This document shows positions 1-5,029 of a DNA stretch of 6,509 nt, one piece after another. The stretch spans positions 1 through 6,509 of the forward strand of contig DASTGO010000354.1 of assembly GCA_035719045.1 (NCBI GenBank), read 5' to 3'. Position 1 is the first letter of the stretch, and every line of letters starts with the position of its first letter. The position numbers and the translations under genes were made by a program. Source of the stretch: DASTGO01 sp035719045 (GTDB lineage: Bacteria; Actinomycetota; Actinomycetes; Actinomycetales; Kineosporiaceae). The notes beneath the pieces are model-generated. The model saw nothing but the letters and a program-made list of their open reading frames with translations, ran no database searches and was not told where the DNA came from.

Positions 1-483
1 GGGCGGGCGGCGGGCCGGCGCGAGCGCCTCCGCCGCCAGTTCGACGGCCAGTTCCGCGGACTGTGCCGCCCGGCGCCCGACGGGGACCACGGGATCCACC
101 TCGTCCAGCCGGGCCTGAACCCGCAGCCCCTCACCGGCCAGCCCGCACCGGTGCAGGGCCAGGGTCAGCACAGCCAGGGCGGCCTGCACCTGCTCGTCGT
201 CCAGGTCGTCCAGGACCGACTCCGCGGCGACGACCCTGGCCAGTTCCTCCAGGCCGGAACCGGGTGCGAGGGCGGCGGGCAGTTCGGCGAGCAACTGCGC
301 CGCCCGGTCGTCGTCCCACTGCCGTGCGGCGTCCTCGTCCCGCGGCTGCCCGGCTGGGACACCCCCGGCGCAGGCGGCGAGTTCGGTGGCGGGCACCGTC
401 CAGAGGTTCCCGTCAGTACGGACGTGTAGCACCCAACCATCCCGAGTTCCACGCGCCGCCTGGCGGGCGACGATTCTTAACAT
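1..483 (-). CDS. Hypothetical protein, N-terminal 161 residues (runs off left edge)
   Basis: I do not recognise this protein. The minus-strand frame from ATG at 483 stays open to base 1, with G or C in nearly every third position. The start is well bounded, because an in-frame TAG lies only four codons upstream and no other start precedes it. There is no clear Shine-Dalgarno sequence; the upstream bases read CTCTCTGTC. The protein begins MLRIVARQAARGTRDGW, then has a short segment (about residues 18-33) that looks like a beta hairpin. After a linker, it has an acidic Ala/Leu-rich part predicted to be helical (about 55-115), including LDDLDDEQVQ at 91-100. No signal peptide or membrane segment is visible. 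Codons 2 and 3 are TTA and AGA, both rare in such a genome. A Crp-type site sits about 160 bp upstream. That it is a real gene is well supported; its function is unknown. Confidence 0.75.
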   Translation of the reverse strand, partial: MLRIVARQAARGTRDGWVLHVRTDGNLWTVPATELAACAGGVPAGQPRDEDAARQWDDDRAAQLLAELPAALAPGSGLEELARVVAAESVLDDLDDEQVQAALAVLTLALHRCGLAGEGLRVQARLDEVDPVVPVGRRAAQSAELAVELAAEALAPARRPP

Positions 484-643
484 GACAGAGAGCTACGAAC
501 CGATGCTTAGAGTAGCCAAGACTGATGGTCCCGAGCGGGAAATCCGAGGAACGGCGGCGCCACCGGAACCGCCGCGGGCCGCACTCACGAGCGCGCCCCA
601 GGTCGACGCCGTCGGTGCACCTGAATCCAGATGTCCGAGATTG

Positions 644-659
644 CGTGACGCAGGTCACA
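644..659. promoter_or_regulatory. Crp/GlxR-type regulator binding site
   Basis: The 16-mer CGTGACGCAGGTCACA has perfect half-sites GTGA and TCAC separated by six bases. It matches the Crp-family consensus TGTGA-N6-TCACA at all but the first base. Actinobacterial Crp homologues (GlxR of Corynebacterium, Rv3676 of Mycobacterium) bind such palindromes. It lies in non-coding DNA about 160 bp upstream of the left gene's start. That distance is long for direct activation unless the promoter is well upstream of the gene. The regulator itself is not in the window. Confidence 0.5.
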
Positions 660-772
660 AGCACAGTCTGCACATCATCCGTATCACGATCACCGATCCG
701 AGCGTCGTAGCCGACGGCAGAACCGGATGCGCCGACACGGGGGGGACGGCGCCAGGGGGCGGTGCTGCCGCT

Positions 773-811
773 GGGCGGGCAGGCGCGCCACGGGGGTGCA
801 CCTGCCCGCCC
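773..811 (-). terminator. Probable terminator of the lhgO-ABC operon
   Basis: GGGCGGGCAGG (773-783) and CCTGCCCGCCC (801-811) form a perfect 11-bp stem closing a 17-nt loop. It starts about 44 nt after the permease stop. No T-run follows on the minus strand, so this would be the stem-only kind of terminator common in high-GC actinomycetes. An attenuator or mRNA-stabilising hairpin is possible. Confidence 0.55.
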
Positions 812-825
812 TCCCCATGTCCGGA

Positions 826-859
826 CAGGACCCGGCAGTTCAGGACCCGGCAGTTCAGG
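826..859. repeat. 15-bp tandem duplication across the permease stop codon
   Basis: The unit caggacccggcagtt occurs twice with no mismatch (826-840 and 841-855) and is followed by cagg, the start of a third copy. On the minus strand this repeats the TGA stop of the permease. Because 15 is a multiple of three, two in-frame TGA codons lie exactly 15 nt apart (857-855 and 842-840). Confidence 0.85.
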
Positions 860-1649
860 CGTCCCAGCGGCGGAAGGTCAGCCAGGCCGGGATCAGCACG
901 GCGAGCACGAAACCGCCGAACACCGCGCCTGCGGTCACCTGGCTCATCCCACCCGGACCCTCCGAGGCCGCCGACGCCATCGCCCGGCCCGCGGTGAACG
1001 GCAGCCAGTCCGCGATCGGGCGCAGCCACGACAGCTCGTTCAGCAGGGCCAACATCCTGATGATCGGCTCCACCAGCAGCGGCACGATCAGCAGGATGGT
1101 CAGCGTCGGCACGGTGGCGCGCAGCAGCCAGGTCCCCGCGGCACCCAACCACGACCACAGCACCGTGAGCAGCAGATAGCCCAGGAAGGTCCCCCACACC
1201 GCCGAGTTCAGCGCCATCGCGCCGCGGGACAGCAGCATCCCGACGGCCAGGTTGAGCGCGAAACCGGCGGACACGACCGCCACGCTCACCGCCGTCAGCA
1301 CGGCCAGCCTCGCGGCCACCAGGGCCGAACGGTTCGGCTGGACCAGCAGCGTCGCCCGGGCCAGGCCGTACCGGTAGTCGTGCCCCACGCTGAGCACCCC
1401 CAGCACCCCCATCATCGCGGCCGCGAACGGCAGCGGGGTGATGTCCGCCCCCGTCGTGACGACCAGGGAGGTCAGCGTCGGGTCCCGTTCGACCGAGCCG
1501 AGGGAGGCGATCACCGCCGAGACCAATACCCCCAGCCCGAGCGCCGTACCGACGATCACCCAGGTGGAGCGGACGGTGGTCAGCCGGACCCGCTCCAGTC
1601 GCAGGGCGTCCACCAGCCCGGACAGCTCACCGAACCGCTCGCTGCGCAC
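855..1649 (-). CDS. ABC-2 type transporter permease
   Basis: This is an integral membrane subunit of an ABC transporter, 264 residues, of usual length for ABC-2 permeases of this type. After a charged N-terminus of about 29 residues, six hydrophobic segments can be seen at roughly 30-51, 71-89, 109-139, 149-173, 179-203 and 238-256. The motif GHDYRYGLARATLLVQPNR (89-107), between segments 2 and 3, resembles the conserved cytoplasmic loop of actinobacterial ABC-2 permeases. I chose GTG 1649 because GGAGG lies 8 nt upstream. The same frame also offers GTG at 1667 and 1706, but the longer forms would translate tandem-repeat DNA into a sequence unlike the rest. The gene lies 95 nt after the ATPase gene on the same strand and is its natural partner. 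The substrate is unknown. Confidence 0.88.
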   Translation of the reverse strand: MRSERFGELSGLVDALRLERVRLTTVRSTWVIVGTALGLGVLVSAVIASLGSVERDPTLTSLVVTTGADITPLPFAAAMMGVLGVLSVGHDYRYGLARATLLVQPNRSALVAARLAVLTAVSVAVVSAGFALNLAVGMLLSRGAMALNSAVWGTFLGYLLLTVLWSWLGAAGTWLLRATVPTLTILLIVPLLVEPIIRMLALLNELSWLRPIADWLPFTAGRAMASAASEGPGGMSQVTAGAVFGGFVLAVLIPAWLTFRRWDA

Positions 1650-1655
1650 GCCGCG

Positions 1656-1664
1656 CTCCTCCCT
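1656..1664 (-). promoter_or_regulatory. Ribosome binding site that decides the permease start
   Basis: On the minus strand this reads AGGGAGGAG, with its GGAGG core 8 nt before GTG at 1649. The alternative starts are less well served: GTG 1667 has only GGGGAG 9 nt upstream, and GTG 1706 lies inside the tandem repeat. Confidence 0.6.
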
Positions 1665-1673
1665 CACCGCGCC

Positions 1674-1756
1674 GGACTCCCCAGGGCACCGGACCTCACT
1701 GGGCACCGGACCTCACTGGGCACCCGACCTCACCCCACCGGACCTCACCGGGCACC
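1674..1756. repeat. 17-bp tandem repeat, about five units, between ATPase and permease
   Basis: On the minus strand the unit is GGTGCCCAGTGAGGTCC. Copies lie at 1756-1740 (one change, and holding the ATPase's last codons and TGA stop), 1739-1725 (two bases shorter), 1724-1708 and 1707-1691 (both perfect), and 1690-1674 (degenerate). Each better copy contains GTGAGG, so the array offers several spurious GTG codons and weak GAGG motifs. Because the unit is not a multiple of three, copy-number change would shift any frame read through it. Confidence 0.88.
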
Positions 1757-2644
1757 GAACCGGACGGTGCCGCCGGTCGCCTCGAGGAAGGCATCCTCCA
1801 GGGAGGCGGTCCGCAGGCTGAGCTCATGCAGGGGCAGGCCGTGCGCGGCCGCCAACTCCCCCACCGCCGCGAGGTCCCCGCCGGCCACCTGCAGGGCGCC
1901 GTCGGCCTCGACCGACAGTTGTGCCCCGGACCGGTGCAGCAGCTCGGCCAGCTCAGCCCGGCGCGGGCTGCGCACGACGACCTGCCGGGCGGTGAACCGG
2001 CCGATGAAGTCGTCGACCGGACCGGTGGCGATCAGGCGGCCCAGCCCGACCACGACCAGTTCGTCGGCCATCAGAGCCATCTCCGCCAGCAGGTGGGAGG
2101 ACACGAAGACGGTCCGGCCGCCGGCGGCGAAGCTGCGCAGGAACCCCCGCAGCCACTGGATCCCGTGCGGGTCCAGGCCGTTGGCGGGTTCGTCCAGCAG
2201 CAGTGTGTGCGGATCCCCGAGCAGGGCCGCGGCCAGTCCGAGCCGCTGGGACATGCCGAGGGAGAAGGTCCCCGGCCGGTCGTCGGCCACCTCGGTCAGC
2301 CCGACCGCGTCCAGGGCGGCGTCCACCCGGTGGGCGGACAACCCGTTGGCCGCCGCGAGCATCCGCAGGTGGTCACGCGCCCGGCGGGTCGGGTGGAACG
2401 CCTTGGCCTCCAGCACCGCCCCGATCTGGCGCAACGGCCGGCGCAGCTGCGGGAACGGCACACCGTCGAACAGGGTGGAGCCGTCGCCGCGGTCCAGGCC
2501 GAGCATGAGCCGCAGGGTCGTGGACTTGCCGGCGCCGTTGGGCCCGAGGAAACCGGTCACCACCCCGGGACGGACATCGAAGGAGAGGTCCTGGACGGCG
2601 TGGGTGGTGCCATACCACTTGTCCAGGCCGCGGGCGCAGATCAC
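1745..2644 (-). CDS. ABC transporter ATP-binding protein
   Basis: This is the cytoplasmic ATPase of an ABC-2 type transporter, 299 residues. Visible motifs are Walker A GPNGAGKS (34-41), a Q-loop region IGAVLEAKAFHP (74-85) with Glu in place of Gln as is common in this subfamily, the signature FSLGMSQ (127-133), Walker B LLLDEP (148-153) with catalytic E152, D-loop NGLD, and the switch histidine H184 in VSSHLL. All needed residues are present, so it should hydrolyse ATP. The C-terminal third (about 215-299) is the usual extension of these ATPases. I chose GTG 2644, four nt after the lhgO stop, because an earlier ATG at 2824 would give an N-terminus that is out-of-frame lhgO sequence. There is no strong Shine-Dalgarno, so translational coupling to lhgO is likely. 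The permease follows downstream. Confidence 0.93.
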   Translation of the reverse strand: MICARGLDKWYGTTHAVQDLSFDVRPGVVTGFLGPNGAGKSTTLRLMLGLDRGDGSTLFDGVPFPQLRRPLRQIGAVLEAKAFHPTRRARDHLRMLAAANGLSAHRVDAALDAVGLTEVADDRPGTFSLGMSQRLGLAAALLGDPHTLLLDEPANGLDPHGIQWLRGFLRSFAAGGRTVFVSSHLLAEMALMADELVVVGLGRLIATGPVDDFIGRFTARQVVVRSPRRAELAELLHRSGAQLSVEADGALQVAGGDLAAVGELAAAHGLPLHELSLRTASLEDAFLEATGGTVRFGAR

Positions 2645-2648
2645 GGCG

Positions 2649-3890
2649 TCAGCCTGCCATCCCCGGCCGGGCCCTGACACCCATCCCGTCGACCAGGTGC
2701 TCCGCGACGGCCAGGCTGGAGGTGGCCGCCGGTGACGGCGCGTTGCGGACCATGGTGACCGCGCCGCTGCTGTCCAGCGCGAAGTCGTCCAGCAGGCGGC
2801 CCGCGCCGTCCACGGCCTGGGCACGTACCCCGGCCGGGGCGGGCCGCACGTCCCGCAGCCGCAGCGCCGGCAGCAGCCGCCGGGCCCGGCGGACGTACAG
2901 CGGGCGTAGCAGCGATCCCGACAGCTCGTAGGCCCCCGCCCGCCAGTGCTGCCGGGCCAGGCCGCGCATCCACGGCGCGGTCAGGTAGCCGGCCAGTTCG
3001 CGCAGGTCGACGTCCCGCCGCCGGTACCCCTCCCGGGCCAGGGCGAGCACCGCGTTCGGCCCGAGCAGCACCTCACCGTCCAGCCGGGGGGTGGCGTGCA
3101 CGCCGAGGAAGGGGTACCGAGGGTCCGGAACCGGGTAGACCAGCCCGCGGACCAGGTCCCGGCGGTCCGGGCGCAGCGCCAGATACTCCCCGCGGAACGG
3201 CACGATCCGCGGGACCGGCGGTCCCCCGGCCATCCGGGCCAGCTGGTCGGCGTGCAGCCCGGCGCACACCACCACCCGCCGGGCCCGCAACTCCGCCCCG
3301 TCGGTCAGCCGGACCCGGACCCCCGACGGCGCCTCCCGCAGGCCGGTGACCTCCCGGCCCAGCAGCACCCGGCCCCCGGCCGCCGAGACCTCACCGGCCA
3401 GGGCGCGGCACACCGCGACGAAGTCGGTGATCGCCGTGTGCGGGGAGTGCAGCGCCGCCACGCCACGGACCTGCGGCTCCAGCTCGGCCAGGCCGGCAGC
3501 GTCCAGGCGGCGCAGCCCGGGGACCTGGTTGGCCCGGGCCCGCTGCTCCACCGAGGCCAGTCCGTCCAGCTCGCCGGCGTCGACCGCCACCACCACCTTG
3601 CCGAGCTCGCGGTAGCCGATCCCGTGCCCGGCGGCGAAGTCGCGCAGCAGGTCCCGCCCCCGGGCGCACAGGGTGGCCTTGAGCGATCCCGGCGGGTAGT
3701 ACAGCCCGGCGTGCACCACCCCGCTGTTGCGCCCGGTCTGGTGGCCGGCCACCCGGGACTCCTTCTCCACGACAGTCACCGGACGGCCGGTGCGCCGGGT
3801 CAGCTCCCGGGCCACCGCCAGCCCGACGATGCCCGCCCCCACGACGACGTCCTGGTCGCCCGAGCCCGAGTGGTCATCCTCGTGGTCCAT
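2649..3890 (-). CDS. lhgO: L-2-hydroxyglutarate dehydrogenase/oxidase, FAD-dependent
   Basis: LhgO-family enzymes oxidise L-2-hydroxyglutarate to 2-oxoglutarate and pass electrons through FAD to the respiratory quinone pool; they are usually membrane-associated. The length (413 residues) is close to that of E. coli LhgO. Seen in order: an FAD dinucleotide fold with GAGIVG at 18-23 and the ribose-binding acid E42; the family hallmark HQTGRNSGVVHAGLYY at 50-65; a central substrate-domain region; GVRAQ at 354-358; and the C-terminal FAD-contact motif NAPSPAATSSLA at 383-394. ATG 3890 has GGAGG 7 nt upstream, and the preceding gene is divergent, so lhgO leads the operon. The first dozen residues (many Asp, His, Ser, Gly) are a non-conserved tail. 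In other bacteria the enzyme serves glutarate/lysine breakdown or repair of L-2-hydroxyglutarate made by mistake. No glutarate hydroxylase gene is in view. A broader DAO-family oxidase is the alternative, but the motifs favour LhgO. Confidence 0.9.
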   Translation of the reverse strand: MDHEDDHSGSGDQDVVVGAGIVGLAVARELTRRTGRPVTVVEKESRVAGHQTGRNSGVVHAGLYYPPGSLKATLCARGRDLLRDFAAGHGIGYRELGKVVVAVDAGELDGLASVEQRARANQVPGLRRLDAAGLAELEPQVRGVAALHSPHTAITDFVAVCRALAGEVSAAGGRVLLGREVTGLREAPSGVRVRLTDGAELRARRVVVCAGLHADQLARMAGGPPVPRIVPFRGEYLALRPDRRDLVRGLVYPVPDPRYPFLGVHATPRLDGEVLLGPNAVLALAREGYRRRDVDLRELAGYLTAPWMRGLARQHWRAGAYELSGSLLRPLYVRRARRLLPALRLRDVRPAPAGVRAQAVDGAGRLLDDFALDSSGAVTMVRNAPSPAATSSLAVAEHLVDGMGVRARPGMAG

Positions 3891-4135
3891 TGCCGTCCCT
3901 CCCCGGTGCCGGCCCGTTCGGGCGTCCGTCCGTGCAGCTGCCCGCAGATCCGGGCCGGTCGGGATGAGGACGGGCCGGACGCCTGCCAGGGTAGGTCCAG
4001 CCTGGTCACCCCCCGGTCCCGGGCGCGGCGGGACGGTGGTGCCGGGGGATACTGCCGGCCGGTACCGTGCCAGGACAGTGCCCCGGGACAGGGTGGAGGC
4101 CGGAGCACCGGGGTACAGGGCAACCAGGAGGACAC
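3891..4135. promoter_or_regulatory. Divergent promoter region, lhgO operon and SpeE-like gene
   Basis: These 245 bp separate two divergent genes and must hold both promoters. No consensus -35/-10 pair stands out. Weak TANNNT candidates are TACCCT on the minus strand (3993-3988, about 98 nt before lhgO), and GATACT (4048-4053) and TACCGT (4063-4068) on the plus strand. The minus-strand candidate sits inside a small inverted repeat, CCAGG (3986-3990) with CCTGG (4001-4005), which could be an operator or chance. Confidence 0.4.
4126..4131 (+). promoter_or_regulatory. Ribosome binding site fixing the SpeE-like start
   Basis: AGGAGG lies 4 nt before ATG 4136. The spacing is a little short but the match is perfect. 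This rejects the in-frame ATG at 4067, whose extra 23 residues look like translated promoter DNA. Confidence 0.7.
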
Positions 4136-4966
4136 ATGGGACGTCGGCAGCAGACCGAACCCGTGGCCGGGCTGCGGCAGGTGGAGACCGGCACGGTGGC
4201 CCTGGTCCCGGACAACGACGGCCGCCGCGGCTGGACGATGCTGGTCAACGGCGTGCCGAGCAGCCACGTCGACCTCGACGACCCGCTGCGCCTGGACTTC
4301 GAGTACGTCCGCTGGATCGCCGACGTGCTGGACCTGGTGGACCCGCCGGGCGGTCCGCTGCGGGTCGCCCACCTCGGCGGCGCCGGCTGCAGCCTTCCCC
4401 GGTACGTCGCGGCCACCCGGCCACAGTCCCGGCAGATCGTGTTCGAGATCGACCCGGGGGTGATCGACGCGGCCAGGGAGGCGTTCGGGCTGCGGTCGGG
4501 CAAACAACTGCGGCTGCGGGTCGCCGACGGCCGGCAGGGGTTGACCGAGTTGCCCGAGGACAGCCTCGACACCGTGATCCGGGACGCCTTCTCCGGCGCC
4601 CTGGTCCCCCGGCACCTGACCACCCGCCAGTTCCTCGCCGAGGTGGCCCGGGTGCTCGCCCCCGGCGGGATCTACCTGGCGAACCTGGCCGACGCACCCC
4701 CGCTGGCGAAGGCCCGCGACGAGGCCGCCACCCTGCTGGCCGCCTTCCGGCACGTCGTGCTGATCGCGGAGCCCGCACAGTTCAGCGGCCGCCGGTTCGG
4801 CAACGTCGTGGTGGCGGCCAGCCAGGAACGGCTGCCGGTCGAGGGACTGGTCCGGCGGCTGGCCTCCGCGCCGGTCCGGGCCCGGATGCTGACCACCAAC
4901 GAGGTGCGGGCCTTCGCCGCCGGCCGCCGCCCGCTGGACGACGAGCCCGCCGGGCTGCCCCGCTGA
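4136..4966 (+). CDS. Spermidine synthase-like (SpeE-fold) protein
   Basis: This 276-residue soluble protein has the aminopropyltransferase/methyltransferase Rossmann fold. Residues 32-60 form the N-terminal strand region, where LVNGVPSSHVDLDDP (36-50) replaces the usual substrate-facing DG...Q...DE pattern. HLGGAGCSLPRY (79-90) is the nucleotide-binding glycine loop, and FEIDPGVIDAAREAF (103-117) gives the ribose-binding acids E104 and D106. VADGRQGL (129-136) is the adenine-side motif. VIRDAFSGALVP (147-158) stands where true spermidine synthases have D-[ST]-x-DP, so D150 is kept but the second Asp-Pro that helps hold putrescine is absent. S-adenosyl-type binding is therefore likely, but spermidine synthesis is doubtful. 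Many actinobacterial proteins annotated 'spermidine synthase' share this form and have no known reaction. It is monocistronic, and its downstream neighbour converges on it. Confidence 0.85.
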   Translation: MGRRQQTEPVAGLRQVETGTVALVPDNDGRRGWTMLVNGVPSSHVDLDDPLRLDFEYVRWIADVLDLVDPPGGPLRVAHLGGAGCSLPRYVAATRPQSRQIVFEIDPGVIDAAREAFGLRSGKQLRLRVADGRQGLTELPEDSLDTVIRDAFSGALVPRHLTTRQFLAEVARVLAPGGIYLANLADAPPLAKARDEAATLLAAFRHVVLIAEPAQFSGRRFGNVVVAASQERLPVEGLVRRLASAPVRARMLTTNEVRAFAAGRRPLDDEPAGLPR

Positions 4967-4985
4967 CGGGTCAGCGCCGGGACCT

Positions 4986-5013
4986 CGCCCGGGGCCGGGC
5001 CCTCGTCCGGGCG
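4986..5013. terminator. Possible bidirectional terminator between convergent genes
   Basis: CGCCCGG (4986-4992) and CCGGGCG (5007-5013) can pair across a 14-nt GC-rich loop, within the 63-bp gap between two converging stop codons. There is no T-run. Position supports the call more than the stem does, since short GC palindromes are frequent here. Confidence 0.35.
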
Positions 5014-5029
5014 GTGCCGGCCGCTGCGG

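Larger units (their letters stand above)
484..854. other. Gene-free stretch between two minus-strand genes
   Basis: This 371-bp stretch lies downstream of the permease gene and upstream of the left partial gene. Its left part (484-720) is noticeably less GC-rich than the genes. Short open frames exist on both strands, but their codon use is not that of the neighbouring genes and none has a convincing ribosome binding site, so I call no gene. It holds a Crp-like palindrome (644-659), a small GC hairpin (CGGCGG at 552-557 with CCGCCG at 569-574), a strong hairpin (773-811), and a 15-bp tandem repeat reaching into the permease stop codon. A weak minus-strand -10-like TACTCT lies about 30 bp before the ATG at 483, without a good -35. 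Confidence 0.6.

Noticed and set aside
63..485. Plus- and minus-strand frames of 62-140 codons at the left edge
   Set aside because: Their products are dominated by Pro, Arg and Gly. The minus-strand frame open from 483 to the edge has much better amino-acid balance and codon use.
413..673. An 86-codon minus-strand frame upstream of the left gene
   Set aside because: It overlaps the start of the left gene out of frame, has no Shine-Dalgarno, and its codon use is not that of neighbouring genes.
1674..1756. A CRISPR array
   Set aside because: The units are head-to-tail without spacers and only 17 bp long.
762..2735. A 657-codon open frame on the plus strand
   Set aside because: It is antisense to the ABC permease and ATPase genes. 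Its product is low-complexity Arg, Gln, Pro and His, and it has no domain; long shadow frames are expected at this GC content.
2645..2824. An ATG at 2824 as start of the ABC ATPase
   Set aside because: It would add 60 residues that are out-of-frame lhgO sequence; the ATPase domain starts just after GTG 2644.
4111..4116. GGGTAC as a stress-sigma -10 element for the SpeE-like gene
   Set aside because: No GTTT-like -35 lies at the right spacing, and it is only 20 nt from the start codon, overlapping the ribosome-binding region.
2946..4463. A 505-codon plus-strand open frame
   Set aside because: It lies antisense to lhgO and then out of frame across the SpeE-like gene. Its composition is typical of a shadow frame, and the motif-bearing genes overlap it.
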